Source of the DNA: Paguma larvata
Lineage: Eukaryota > Chordata > Mammalia > Carnivora > Viverridae
Reading direction: 5' to 3'
Assembly (NCBI GenBank): GCA_030068075.1
Contig: CM057832.1
Location: 79,454,502 to 79,518,501, forward strand
DNA: 64,000 nt
This document shows, in pieces, positions 25,870 through 37,704 of this stretch; position 1 is the first letter of the stretch, and every line of letters starts with the position of its first letter. The position numbers and the translations under genes were made by a program. The notes under the pieces are model-generated. The model searched no databases. It saw only the letters and a program-made list of their open reading frames with translations, and was not told the origin of the DNA.

Positions 25870-26175
25870 CAAACAGAAACAGACTCATAAATACAGAGAA
25901 CCAATTGGTGGTTGCCAGAGGGGAAGTGGTTAAAAAGATGGCCAAAATAGGTGACAGGGATTAAGAAATATAAACTTGCAGTTATAAAATAAGTCACAGA
26001 GATGAAAAGTGCAGCATGGGGAATATAGTCAATGCCGTAACGACATTGTATGGTGACAGGTGGTAATCACACTTAAATGAGGTGAACGTTACTCAATATA
26101 CGCAACTGTCTAATCGCTATGTTGTACATCTGACACTAATATAGCATTGTATATCAACTATATTTAAATACAAAT
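25870..26175 (+). repeat. L1 3' UTR fragment, sense
   Basis: Starts ACAGACTCATAAATACAGAG, continues GGTGGTTGCCAGAGGGGAAG, CATGGGGAATATAGTCAATG and GTATGGTGACAGGTGGTAAT, and ends GTATATCAACTATATTTAAA. This is the typical 3' UTR of carnivore-age L1M elements. Confidence 0.82.
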
Positions 26176-26599
26176 TTTTAAAAATAAAAAGTACCTCAAT
26201 CTTATTAAAACCTGATAAATTTATAGGATATCTGCCTCCTGCATCTTTCGGATTCTGTATACTACATATGTGCTCCTTATACTTCTATTTTTTCATGCAG
26301 GCATTACTTAAATATTTGAGGATTACTGGGCTGCTTTTCCTAATTAATATTTTAATGGCCATGAATTCATTTGCTTTAGGGAAAAAACAAGATATATGCT
26401 ACATGTATACAGCTTGACTTCTAGTGAGAAGTGAGTAATTCAGTGAACTTGTATGTCATGTTGGTTTATATAAAAATAAATAAATAATTGTGATTATGTT
26501 ATTACCAAAAAAACAAATAAACAAACAACTAGCCCTGATTGCTTTAAAAAGCTGTTAATAACCTAGGACTAAAAAGCTAACATCTTAATAAAAAAAATC

Positions 26600-27360
26600 T
26601 ATCGGAAACAACCACATAATTCCTCACAGAAACATATTCATTGAAATTGGAAATAAAATCAGGTATATAATTTTCATATTATTTAACACTGAGTTAGAAC
26701 TCTGGTCAATGGCACAATAAATGGCACAGAAATGATATCTACATTTTGGAAAAGAGGAAACATAATTATCATTACTTATGGATGATATTATATACTAGAA
26801 AAGCCATGAACATGAAATGAAATTTCCAGAATTAATTCAAGCTCAATAAGATGCCAGACATAAAATACATATGTAATTGGTTCTTTGTTATTAGAAGACA
26901 GCATAAATTTGCTTGTTCTTGATACGGCAGCAATCAGTTATAAAACATAATACAATTCAATGGAAAAAGACTCTACTCACAATGTATTCTAATCTCCTAA
27001 GAAATGCAGAGGACCTATATGAAGAAAATCACAAAAATGCCGAGATATCAAAGGAGAGACATCATGTTCTTCGATGGAAAGAACAAATTTTGTAAATTTG
27101 TGAATCATATTTTATATGTGTTACTCAGTGCCAATTAAAATCACAGTTTTCTTTAAAAAATGATTACAAAGTTCGGAAAAATAACGAAGTGACTATAACA
27201 GACTTACATAAAATTATAATAATTTAAGACATATAGCTAGTACAAGCATAAGGGTAGACAGACATGTACGAAACAGGCTTTACTACATACGAGAATGAAT
27301 ATGTGATCAGTGGGGCACTGCAAACCCACAACAGGAAAGTATTATTCAATAAACTCTTTG
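26600..27360 (+). repeat. Ancient L1 ORF2 fragment, sense
   Basis: Decayed ORF2 text including GATGATATTATATACTAGAA, GCAGAGGACCTATATGAAGA and TTACTACATACGAGAATG. The small open frame at 26913-27095 is a relic of ORF2. A SINE interrupts it at about 27361. Confidence 0.75.
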
Positions 27361-27570
27361 GAGGCACCTGAGTGGCTCAGTCAGTTGGGCGTCCAACTTC
27401 AGCTCAGGTCATGATCTCATTCATGGTCAGTCAGTTTGAGCCCCAGGTCAGGCTCTGTGCTGACAGCTTGGAGCCTGCTTCTGATTCTGTGCCTCCCTCT
27501 CCTTCTGCCCCTCCCCCACTCACATTGTCTCTGTCTCTCAAAAACGAATAAACATTAAAAAACTTAAAAA
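27361..27570 (+). mobile_element. Feliform SINE inside L1
   Basis: GAGGCACCTGAGTGGCTCAG head, TC-rich middle and AAAACGAATAAACATTAAAA tail. An aataaact duplication flanks it (27348-27355 and about 27572-27579). It splits an old L1. Confidence 0.92.
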
Positions 27571-28044
27571 AAATAAACTGGGAACTATTCATTAAATATA
27601 TGGGAGGGGAAAAGGTAGTTAACAGGCATGGCAGAAAAAACAGCCTTAGTAGCAAAGAAATGCCAATTAAAATAAGACTTCAATTTATGCCTATCAAATT
27701 AGCAAATGTTTTTGGTTTTGCCTTTCGTAATAATACCAAATGCTTGCAAGAGTATAATAGAACAGGCACTCTTTCTCATGACTGGTGGGAGTATAAATGA
27801 GAATAAGCAATTTAGTTGTTGGTATCAAGAGTCTTGACATCTTTGAATACAGTATGCCCACTTTCAGGCGTCACGCTAAAGGGAAATCCTGAAAAAAAAA
27901 AAAAGGCTTTATGCATAAAGACATTCAAAGAGCATCATTTATATTAATGAAAATTTGGAAAAAATTCACATTCAAGCTATTGAGAGGGTTACTGGATAAA
28001 TTATGAAGTGTTATATAGCCATTAAAATGATGTTTACAAAGAAA
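27571..28044 (+). repeat. Ancient L1 3' region, sense (continuation)
   Basis: Continues the element before the SINE: AAAGAAATGCCAATTAAAAT, GACTGGTGGGAGTATAAATG and GTTATATAGCCATTAAAATG, all late ORF2 motifs. It abuts an oppositely oriented L1 at about 28045. Confidence 0.75.
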
Positions 28045-29221
28045 TTTTTAAGCCAGATATTTTGTTCAACATAGCATGTTATATTAGTTTCAGGTGTACA
28101 ATACAGTGATTCAATAATTTTATACATTACTCAGTGCTCATCATGATTAAGTGTACTCTTAATCCCCTTCACCTATTTAACCCATCCCCCACCCACCTCC
28201 TCTGGTAACCATCAGTTTGTTCTCTATATTTAAGAGTGTTTGGTTTGTCTTTTTTTCTTTGTTCACTTGTTTTGTTTCTTAAATTCCACACATGAGAGAT
28301 AGGTCTTTCTCTGACTGCCTTATTTCACTTAGCATTATACTCTCTAACTCCATCCATGTTGTCGCAAATGGCAAGATTTCATTCTCTTTTATGGCTGAGT
28401 AATATTTCATTGCATATACATACCAATTCTTCTTTATCCATTCATCTCTCAATGGACAGTTGGGCTGGTTCTATAATCTGGCTATTGAAAACAATGCTAC
28501 AAAAAACAAAGGGGTGCATGTATCTTTCCAAACTAATGTTTTTGTATTCTTTGGGTAAATATTCAGAAGTGAAATTATTAGGTCATATGGTAATTTTATT
28601 TGTAATTTTTTGAGGAATCTCCATAGCTTTTTCCACAGTGGTTGTACCAGTTTGTGTTCCCATCAACAGTGCGAGAGGGCCCCTATTTCTACACATCTCT
28701 GTCAACACTTGTTGTTTCTTGTGTTTCTGATTTTAGCCATTCTGACTGGTGTGAGGTGATATCTCATTGTGGTTTTGATTTACACTTCCCTGATGATTAG
28801 TGATATTGAGCATCTTTTTACGTGTCTGTTGGCCATCTGTTTGTCTTCTGTGGAGAAATGTTTGTTCATGTCTTCTGCCCATTTTTTAACTGGATTATTT
28901 GTTTTCTGGGTGTTGAGTTATATAACTTCTTTATATATTTTGGATACTAACGCTTTATCAGATATGTTATTTGCAAATATCTTCTCCCATTCAGTAGGCT
29001 ATCTTTTAGATTTGTTGATTGCTTCCTCTGCTGTGTAGAAACTTTCTATTTTTAAAGTCCCAATAGTATATTTTTGCTTTTGTTTCCCTGGCCACAGGAG
29101 ACATATCTAGAAAAATGATGCTATGGCCAATGTCAGAGAAATTACTGCCTGTGCTCTATTCTAGCAGTTTTATGATTTCAGGTCTCACATTTAGGTCCTT
29201 CATCCATCTTGAGTTTATTTT
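28045..29221 (-). repeat. L1 ORF2/3' end, antisense
   Basis: The plus strand shows the reverse complement of an L1 3' end: GTTTCAGGTGTACAATACAG, CTCCATCCATGTTGTCGCAA, GGCTGAGTAATATTTCATTG, CCCATCAACAGTGCGAGAGG and CATTCTGACTGGTGTGAGGT. A SINE with a 15-bp duplication interrupts it at 29222. Reverse-transcriptase C-terminal text is recognisable but broken. Confidence 0.92.
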
Positions 29222-29430
29222 TTTTAACGTATATTTATTTTTGAGAGACATAGAGACAGAGTATGAGTAGGGGAGGGGCAGAGAGAGAGAGGGAGACGCA
29301 GAATCCGAAGCAGGCTCCAGGCTCCGAGCCGTCAGCACAGAGCCCGACGCGGGACTCGAACTCACAGACCGTGAGATCATGACCTGAGCTGAAGTCGGCC
29401 GCTTAACCGACTGAGCCACCCAGGCGCCCC
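29222..29430 (-). mobile_element. Feliform SINE nested in L1, antisense
   Basis: Ends CCACCCAGGCGCCCC at 29430. It is flanked by a perfect 15-bp target-site duplication, tcttgagtttatttt, at 29207-29221 and 29431-29445. The CpG-rich head (CCCGACGCGGGACTCGAACT) suggests recent activity. It inserted after the surrounding L1. Confidence 0.96.
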
Positions 29431-30127
29431 TCTTGAGTTTATTTTCGTGTGTGGCATAAGAAAGTGGTCCAATTTTCCTAGAACCATATGTTGAAGACAT
29501 TGTCATTTTCCCACTGCGTATTCTTGCCTCCTTTGTTGAAGATTAACTGACCATATAATAATGGATTTATTTCTGGGCTCTCTATTCTGTTTCATTGATC
29601 TATGTGTCTGTTTTTGTGCCAGTACCGCAGTGTTTTGATTACTGTTACTTTGCAGTATATCTTGAAATCAAGTCTTTTTCAAGACTGCTCTGGCTCTTCG
29701 GGTTCTTTTGTGGTTCCATACAAACTTCAGGATTATTTGTTCTAGTTCTGTGAAAAATTCTGTTGGTATTTTGATAGGAATTGCATTAGATCTGTAGATT
29801 GCTTTGGGCAGTACAGACATTTTTAACAATATTTGTTCTGCCAATTCATAAGCATGGAATATCTTTCCATTTGTTTGTGTCATTATCAATTCCTTTCATC
29901 AGTGTTTTACAGTTGCAGAGTACAGGTGTCTCACCTCCTTGGTTAAGTTCATTCCTAAGTATTTTATTATTTTTGGTACAATTGCAAATGGGATTGTTTT
30001 AATTTCTCTTTCTGCTACTTCATTATTAGAGTATAGAAATGCAACAGATTTCTGCATATTGACTTTGTATTCTGTGAACTTCCTGAATTCATTTATCAGT
30101 TCTAGTAGTTTAAGAAGGAATTTTTTA
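29431..30127 (-). repeat. L1 ORF2, antisense (continuation)
   Basis: Continues the L1 beyond the SINE: GTTTCATTGATCTATGTGTC, TGTTTTGATTACTGTTACTT, ATTGCATTAGATCTGTAGAT and TTCATTCCTAAGTATTTTAT. The minus-strand frame at 29668-29889 is an ORF2 relic (residues such as [21 protein letters not shown]). It ends at the next SINE. Confidence 0.92.
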
Positions 30128-30330
30128 GAGGTGTCTGGGTGGCTCAGTCAGTTAAGCATCTGACTCTTGATTTCAGCTCAGGTCATAATCTCACAGTTGT
30201 ATGACTGAGCCCCATGTTGGGCTCTTTGCTGGGGCATGGAGCCTGCTTAAGATTCTCTCCCTCTGCCCCTGCCCCACTTGCACACACATGTGTGTGCACT
30301 CTCTCTCTCTCAAAAAAAAAGGCTTTTTTA
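30128..30330 (+). mobile_element. Carnivore SINE
   Basis: GAGGTGTCTGGGTGGCTCAG head, TCATAATCTCACAGTTGTAT, TC-rich tail with CTCTCTCTCTCAAAAAAAAA. Diverged from consensus. Immediately followed by a second, better preserved SINE. Confidence 0.9.
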
Positions 30331-30341
30331 AAAATAATGTG

Positions 30342-30551
30342 TGGGGGGCCTGGGTGGCTCAGTCAGTTAGGCATCCGACTTCGGCTCAGGTCTGTGAGTT
30401 CGAGCCCCGCATCGGGCTCTGTGCTGACAGCTCAGAGCCTGGAGCCTGCTTCACATTCTGTGTCTCCCTCTCTCTCTACCCCTCCCCCACTCATGCTCTG
30501 TCTCTCTCTGTCTCAAAAATAAATAAAATAAAACATTAAAAAAACATTAAA
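30342..30551 (+). mobile_element. Feliform SINE next to another SINE
   Basis: GGGGGGCCTGGGTGGCTCAG head and CAAAAATAAATAAAATAAAA tail. An 11-bp duplication, aaaataatgtg, sits at 30331-30341 and 30552-30562, showing an insertion just beyond the first SINE's A-rich tail. Confidence 0.93.
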
Positions 30552-30562
30552 AAAATAATGTG

Positions 30563-31369
30563 ATAAAATGTGCTAAATGAAGAAGGCAAGATATAAAGTT
30601 TTTAATATAATATAGCCACATATTTTTAAAAATGAATAGGGAAAAAAGAATTTTTAAGAGTACCTGCTAACAGTAGTTGTTTTGAGGGGAAGGGCTATTA
30701 GTTGTTTTTTCAACTCTTTAATATTTACCCCATCTTCCTCAAGGAGAGTGTATTAGTTTACACTTTTATAATATATAATATGACTCAGAAACAAATTGCT
30801 GCGTGTCCAGGGCAATGGGCAAATCCCATGGTGTCTGCTGTTCATAGATTCCAGGTTTCTGTCTTTAATAAAAGAATTCCATACGAACTTGTAAGCCAAT
30901 GTGGCATTTTTATCAGTTCTATCTACACTACCAGCCACACAGAGGTCGGGTATATAGACAAAGGCTGACTGACCAAAAATGCTATTGGTAGGCACTTTAA
31001 TGCTAGAAGATATCCAATGATTAGTTGGGCCTGAAGAGGAAAAAAGAATCTTTTAGGAAAAAGTACAATTCTACTAAAATTTTTTAAAGGTGAAGATTTG
31101 TTTGCTCTTTTTTTTAAGTACTTTTTCAGAGTATTAGAATAATAAATGCTTGCTATAAAGTTTTCACTTATGCTCTATTTATGATGGGGGAAATAAGTAT
31201 CACTATTATAGTTTGGTATATATTACTCCAAATTTTTTGGGTGAATATCTTACCTTTTAAAAACAATAATGGGACCATTTAAGACATGCTGTTTTTTAAC
31301 CTGAATCCTCAGTGTAAAAGTAAATCACAGTTCGCCTTGGAAGAACACATGAGCCCCCTCATTTATTTT
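30563..31369. other. Intergenic, no feature seen
   Basis: AT-rich sequence with no recognised repeat or gene. Overlapping frames at 30702-30968 (plus) and 30753-30995 (minus) mirror each other and have no known homology. Confidence 0.4.
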
Positions 31370-32340
31370 TAATGGTTTACCAATATTCTTTTTTTAGTTT
31401 ACTCTATTTAACCAATGCCCTACTGATAGTCCCTTTGGTTACCAATTCATTATTATTGACAACTAAATATATATGTGTCTTTGTACACTTGCACAGCATG
31501 GAAGAGTCTGAAATATTTGACTGTTTTACAATAAACACCCATCACTCTTCAATATTTCTGAGATAAATTCCTAGAAATGGATTTTCTGGGCTAAAGCTTA
31601 TTGCTCAACAGACCTCCACGAATGTTTATATTCTCAACGACTGTACACTGAGAATGCCTGCTTCCTCACATCTCCAACGACGCAGTACATTACCAGGTTT
31701 TATTTTGTTTTGGCCACTCTGACAGGTACAAAATATTGTCATTGCTTTCTTTTGCATCTGTTTAATTATTACAGAGGTTGAGCATCTTTTCAAAGATCTC
31801 TTGGTCATTTCTGGTTAATTCTAGAAATTGGCATTATTGTTCTTTGCCTGTATTTCTATTTAATCTTTTCTTATTGATTTGCCAAAGCTCTTTTTATATC
31901 CAGGAATTAGCCCTATATTACATTATTTGCATAAATTCCTAAGGCTTTCTTTCGACTTTTTATTTTCAGTTCTTTGGTATAGAAAATCTTTAAGTTTAGT
32001 GTAGTTATATTTGCCAGTATTTTCTAATTCTGGGTTTATGTCATGCTTAGAAAGGCCTTCTGCATATATTTATGCTTTCTTCAAGTACTTTTATGATTTC
32101 ATTATTTTACATTTGTATTTTTGAAGCATCCAAAATTTATTTTGATGTCAAGTATGAGATGGAGTCCCAGTTTCGTTTTGTGACAAATAGCTCATCGGTT
32201 GGCCTGATACCACTCATTAAATAATCCATCGTTTCTGTACTAATTTGAAATGCCACGTTTATGAGGTACTAAATTCTCATATATACTTGGTGTATTTCTG
32301 GGACCTATTTACCTTAGCCTCTGAGCCAGAATGCGGCAAT
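31370..32340 (-). repeat. Ancient L1 3' region, antisense
   Basis: Reverse-complement L1 text: GTTTGGTATAG..., TTGCATCTGTTTAATTATTA, GAGGTTGAGCATCTTTTCAA, CTTATTGATTTGCCAAAGCT, TTTAAGTTTAGTGTAG and CCAAAATTTATTTTGATGTC. More diverged than the 28-30 kb copy. Confidence 0.75.
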
Positions 32341-32462
32341 CCACCGTTGAGTAAATATATTCTTAACAGAAAAACAAAATACTACTGCTGTGGAGTTCAA
32401 CATCCCTAGACTAAACGGAAAATTCCTTTTTACTAATTTATCTTTCAAGATGAATTTTGGCA

Positions 32463-32512
32463 ATAGGATGGATAGAATGGATAGAATAGAATGAATAGAA
32501 TGGATAAAAAAT
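32463..32512 (+). repeat. Short (GGATAGAAT)n-like minisatellite
   Basis: About five imperfect copies of ggatagaat or gaatagaat in tandem. Confidence 0.8.
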
Positions 32513-32928
32513 AACTAAAAAATGTCAAATTTGGTATCATGCCCAAGTCACCGTGAGCTTTACCCACAATTCCTTACCCCTACTTTACTTGTCACAGAGG
32601 GATTAATGTTCATCTCTCAATGTCTGGCAGTGAGTTCGCAGTGACAAAATAATATAACCACAAATCGAAAGTCTTGTATATAATAAAGGGTGGTGGCATC
32701 CATCTAAGCAGTGGAACTTCTCCTCTGAAAGATGCCCTGAGTACGAATGGATGTTTAGATTTATATGTAGATGTAACTACGAATCTCTTTTTCTAGCTAG
32801 TATATCTAACCTTGTGTAGATTTACATTGAACACATAAAATAGACATAGAATTTTCATTTAAGGGAACATATCTGAACGGATAGAGTTCACACAGAATCA
32901 ACAACGGGAATTTCAGTCTGCTTTCTTG

Positions 32929-32930
<2 letters not shown>

Positions 32931-32972
<42 letters not shown>

Positions 32973-32986
32973 TGTGTGTCTGTGTG
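32931..32986 (+). repeat. (TG)n microsatellite
   Basis: About 41 bases of perfect TG repeat followed by interrupted TCTG units. Likely to vary in length between individuals. Confidence 0.95.
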
Positions 32987-33116
32987 AAGACTCCCCTTAC
33001 CATGGCATGAAGGAAAAGAATGACCCTGTAACCCATCATCTCAGGACCTCTGATGGAATGCCATATCATGCCTTTCGATCCCATCGTGTGGGTTTTACAC
33101 GTTAACTCACTCCTCC

Positions 33117-33653
33117 ATTCACCCAAGGGATACGGGAGTGCTTATGCATAGGGGCATCAATGTTTATCATCAGTAGGCACCCCAATGTTTATAGTAACAG
33201 TTTCAACAATAGCGAAATTATGGAAAGACCCTAAATGTCCATCAACTGATGAATGGATAAAGAAGATGTGGTTTATATATACAATGGAATACTACCTGGC
33301 AATGAGAAAGAATGAAATCATGCCATTTGCAGCAATGTGGATGGAACTGGAGGGTATTATGCTGAGCGAAAAAAAGTTAGTAGGAGAAGGACAGCTTTCA
33401 TATGTTTTCACTCATGTGGATCTTGAGAAACTTAACAGAAGATCACAAGGGAATGGAAAGGGAAAAAATAGTTACAGAGAGGGAGGGAGGCAAACCACCA
33501 GAAACCAATACAGAGAACAAACTGAGGGTGGACGGGGGCGTGGGTAGGGGGGACAATGTGTGATGGGCACTGAAGAGGGCACTTGTTGGGATGAGCCCTG
33601 GGTATTGTATGTAGGCCAATTTGACAACAGATTATATTAAAAAAAAAACAAAC
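33117..33653 (+). mobile_element. Young 5'-truncated felid L1 with target-site duplication
   Basis: 3' end of ORF2 plus 3' UTR and A-rich tail, beginning ATTCACCCAAGGGATACGGG and including AAATGTCCATCAACTGATGA, ATACAATGGAATACTACCTG and GGAGGGTATTATGCTGAGCG. The target-site duplication aactcactcctcc (13 bp) is perfect at 33104-33116 and 33654-33666. The open frame at 33185-33547 is the ORF2 C-terminus in frame for about 60 residues (YTMEYYLAMRKNEIMPF), then runs into the 3' UTR. It is 5'-truncated and incapable of moving by itself. Confidence 0.95.
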
Positions 33654-33666
33654 AACTCACTCCTCC

Positions 33667-34875
33667 TATATAACAGCTGTCTGTAGAGTCATCTTGCCTA
33701 TTAGGGTAGGCACAAAGCCTAGGGTCCTCAATACTTCTAGGAGGCCACAAAAATGTTTAATTTCTTTGCAAATCAGAAGCAAGCAAACAAACAAAAAAAC
33801 GCTATGTCTAAGAAAATGTTTTGTTGTATAATGTTAACATATTCATCCTTAGTATAATCTTAATATTTGTTTTTGAAGGATGGGAATCACAAAAGCCATA
33901 AGCCAGCCTTGCCACGCCCCAAAATTACAAAAGGACCACTGAGCATTTTAGATCTTACATCTCTATTCTCTTCCGGAAATTCACAATTAAAGGCTCGCAG
34001 GAGTTCTGCAATAAAAACAACACAACACAACGACAATAAATTATACAACTTAGTTTTTACTCCCAGGTTCTCAAGGCTTATTTGATCCTGGAACTTTTAT
34101 TTTTCTTTTCCATAATAATTACTATCTTCTCCCAGAACCAGTAATCCATGGAAGAATTTAGGAAATGATTAACTTTCTATTGCATTAAGATTCAACATTG
34201 ATCAAGAGATTCTACAGGTGAAATTTCTCCATCATATTTTTCTTCTTTAAGCGGACTGCCCAGAAGCCTAAAGGATTATTCTTTGCTGTATGCAGATAGA
34301 ATGAGAATGATACCTGATGCTCTGTGGGCAGGCTGCCGGCAACAAAGCCCCGCCTTTCCACTCGGCAGGAGAATCTTAGTGTTGCCCATGCTTCAGATTT
34401 ATGCTACACAGCTCACTGAGACCCATTTCAATTCCGTTTTCTTAACAGTTTTGCAGCAGCGTGAGGATGAAAATAATTCCCAAATGGCAAGGTAGAGTGA
34501 AAAGCCGCTCTCCTGCATCCCAGAACCTTAACCTATCAGACTTTATTAAGAGTGACTTAAAAATCTGTCGGTTCTCAAAAGATTTCTCCAGGAACAGATT
34601 TCTTGGTTCCATCTCCGTTCTGGCTGTTCCCACAACCACACAGCCCATCAAGTTTAGCAGCGCTTGGCTGCACGAATGCTAAAATTACAATATGCTTTCA
34701 AAATTCAATCCACAGCAAAACTGACCTTACCTGGAAGCATCTCCACAGTCACATTTAATAAAACCATAGGAACTTGAGGTTGAAGGTAGAAGGGTAAGTG
34801 GTTCTGGGGTATGAAATAAAGTAGAAAGTGTCTTTTTTTTTTTTAAAGTTTATGCTACCTAATGTCCCTTTTTTA
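33667..34875. other. Intergenic, no gene recognised
   Basis: Short frames at 33867-34085, 34283-34495 and 34461-34682 have no homology I recognise. A poly-T run lies at 34830-34845. Confidence 0.4.
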
Positions 34876-35093
34876 TTTATTTTTGTTGTTTTTTTTTTTT
34901 AACTAAACGTTATTTTTGAGAGACAGAGACAGAGCACGAGCAGGGAGGGGCAGAGAGAGAGGGAGGCACAGACTCTGAAGCCAAATCCAGGCTCTGAGCT
35001 GTCATCACAGAGCCCAATGGGGGCTTGAACTCGTGAACCATGAGTTCGGAACTAAAGTCGGGTGCTTAACTGACTGAGACACCCAGGCAACTC
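34876..35093 (-). mobile_element. Feliform SINE, antisense
   Basis: Poly-T, GAGAGACAGAGACAGAGCAC, ending ACACCCAGGCAACTC. Diverged direct repeats aatgtccctttttta (34860-34874) and gatgtctccttttttta flank it. Confidence 0.9.
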
Positions 35094-35589
35094 GATGTCT
35101 CCTTTTTTTAAATCAGTTTTTTGTTTGACAGAAAAAGTCAAAGATCCTAAGTCCTTTCTTTTGATTTTTCCGGGGTTTATCGATTAGGAAGATGGTCTCT
35201 ATTATTTTTTTGGAGCAAATGCATTTGTCTACCCTCAGTGCTTTACATAAAGTACATATGTTTCTCAACCAGGAGATGCTTGAAGCCTTTTGGTTAAATG
35301 GACACCATCAAATCTCGGTGGCTGTAAGATTTTTTACAATTAGGAAACAAAATTTCTTTTAAGGAAAAAAAAAACCCTGCTCATTTAACTACACACCTGA
35401 ATTCTAGAAGCCAGAGAAGTGACTTAGTTTCCTGAAATACATAGGATTTAGCAAAATAAACAATAATAGCAACAAGAGTGAAAATACGGCTTGGCCAGGT
35501 CTTGCTTTCTACATCTTTTATCATTCCCAGTGGAATTCACTAAAATTATTTGTCTATAGATCTGTCTGTCTTTCTTAAAGTACAAAAGT

Positions 35590-35700
35590 CCTCGAGGATA
35601 GAGAGCTTGTGATATGTGGCTTGATTGTTCAAACGCCTACCACAGTGGCTAACGTATATTAGGAGCTTAAGGAAGCCTGTTGGATGGAGATGTAAAGACT
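35590..35700 (+). repeat. L2 tail-like fragment
   Basis: CTCGAGGATAGAGAGCTTGT, then ACCACAGTGGCTAACGTATA and TTAGGAGCTTAAGGAAGCCT resemble the end of L2. Weak. Confidence 0.45.
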
Positions 35701-35708
35701 AAGTGCCT

Positions 35709-35868
35709 GGGGCACCTGAGTGGGTTTGTGGGATCAAGTCCCATGTTGGGCTCTGCGCTGAGAGCTTGGAGCCTGCTTGGGATTCTCTCTCTCTGCCTTT
35801 CCTCTGTCCATGCTCTCTCTTTGTCTCTCTCAAAAATAAACATTTATGAACAAACAAACAAATAAATA
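35709..35868 (+). mobile_element. Carnivore SINE with internal deletion
   Basis: Starts GGGGCACCTGAGTGGGTTTG, jumps directly to GGGATCAAGTCCCATGTTGG, and ends TCTCAAAAATAAACATTTAT. About 50 bases of the head (between the tRNA-like box A and box B) are missing. Confidence 0.88.
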
Positions 35869-37230
35869 TCGAGTGGCTGAGTGACTTTTCAATAGTATTA
35901 CCAACTGGAAATTGTCAATATGTCCATGACTATTAGTTATATTGTAATTGCTCATCCTAAAAACTGATACTCTGCGACCATACAGGGAAAGTTCCCAAGA
36001 AGTAGTGCTTCAACTAAATAGAACTTCACAGGATCCCACCTCCGAGGGGCGTGTGTTTGTGTGTGCTTGTGCGTGGCAGGCAGAGAGGAGATCTCTCTCG
36101 GCTGGCAAAGTCTCACAAAATTGCTAACACTGATTTTATTTCCTATTAAAGCCCTTCCTGGGCTCATTATTTTTGAGTCAATAGAGATAGCTGTAACTTT
36201 TAATTTTCAGAAGCTATTGAATGCTTACAAAAATAGTAACAAAGGGAAAAGAAGCTATTTCAAAGGCAAATCACTTCGATAATCTTCTTGAACGACCCAA
36301 CTGGAGTAAATGGAAGGACAGTGAGTACATGTATCATCGGCTAACAAATATGGCAGGCACTCTACTCTACACCAGGTGCGTGGCGGAGGGAACACCAAGG
36401 TAATAGAACTGATGTTCGTATCTCATCACTAATCTTGAAAGGCTCGCGAACTAGCTGGGGAGGTGAAACAACACACCTGAAACAAAACAGGAACAGAGCA
36501 GTGAGTGATTTTAAATCATGTTTCCATATGTGGGTGCTACTCTAGAAACAGAAGTGAGGTGTCTCCTGCCAAAAATGAATAATGGTAACCTATTTCTTGG
36601 TTCATGAATTGAGAAAAGAAAAAATGGTTATTAGAATTATATCAATTTTGTATTTTTATCCTACCCTTCTTCCTTAAACATAGCAATTAAGAAGATGGCA
36701 AAGAGATATAAATCTGTAGCAAACACATATTAAGGGAATAAAAATTCTGAAATTGCCGAGGACTTAATTTCACAGTTTCTTATTTTTAAGGAAATATACT
36801 CCTGGTTGTAATATTATATTTTTTATAGAACAGTCATATTTTCATCTGGTAACGGTGTTCCCAGTTTGTGAGACAAATTAAATATACGAATATTTTATGG
36901 TGCCCCTACCTGATGACCATAATATTCAGGTATTTTTCTACTGAAATAAGTTGGGAAACAGATGTCCCACAGAATGAGCAAACAATTTTATCCATTTTTG
37001 TGTATTTATATCCTGGCATTGCAAAGATGCTACAGGCTGTTAATGCTAGAAACACATTTTCAGATAATAAGGTACACCGATGAGAGCAACATAGCCTGAA
37101 AATGTTTTCCTAAAGTATGTGTTATTTCAAATAAACCTGGAAGGATACATCAAATCTGGGGGGGAAAATGCTTTTGAAATGCAAAGTGACCCAATAGTTA
37201 TTTTTATGGCATCTGTGGTAACGCTAATTT
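35869..37230. other. Intergenic, no feature seen
   Basis: AT-rich with no recognised repeat or gene. Frames at 36061-36282, 36221-36403 and 36868-37083 show no homology. A short alternating TG stretch lies near 36051-36071. Confidence 0.4.
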
Positions 37231-37242
37231 TACAGCCACATT

Positions 37243-37704
37243 TATTTTATTTTATTTATAATAGTTTATTTTCAAATTGGTTTACATATAACACCCAGTG
37301 TTCATCCCAACACGTGCCCTCTTTAATGCCCGTCACCCCTCTCCCCCCTCCCTCACTCCCTTCACCCTCAGTTTGTTCTTAGTCTTTGAGAGTCTCTTAT
37401 GTTTTATCTCCCTCCCTCTCTGTGTCTTTTTTTCCTTTCCCCTCTTCCCCTCCCCCTGGTTTTTGCTTAGTCTCACACAGTCCACCTATTCGTGGAAACA
37501 TATGGTATCTGTCTTTTTCTGACTGACTTATTTCACTTAACATAATACCCTCCAGTTCCATCCATGCTGCTACACATGGCCAGATTTAATTTTTTCTCAT
37601 TGCCACGTAGTAGTCCATCGTATATATAAACCACATCTTCTTTATCCATTTGTCAGTTGATGGGCACTTGGTCTCTTTCCATGATTTGGCTATTGTTGAA
37701 AGTG
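37243..37704 (-). mobile_element. 5'-truncated felid L1, antisense, with target-site duplication
   Basis: Plus strand reads tttattttattttatttata, then ACACCCAGTGTTCATCCCAA, CTCCAGTTCCATCCATGCTG and CTTTATCCATTTGTCAGTTG, the reverse complement of an L1 3' end. A 12-bp duplication tacagccacatt at 37231-37242 and 37705-37716 marks the borders. No intact reading frame. Confidence 0.94.

Noticed and set aside
29668..29889. Minus-strand 73-residue frame
   Set aside because: Recognisable L1 ORF2 fragment, a relic only.
30201..30539. 112- and 102-residue frames with SLSL/PSPT runs
   Set aside because: Translations of SINE sequence. Similar frames occur at 596, 22000, 37975, 50341, 54840 and 58700 for the same reason.
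33185..33547. 120-residue frame in the young L1
   Set aside because: It is the L1 ORF2 C-terminus followed by 3' UTR read-through, not a host gene. No intact L1 protein is present.
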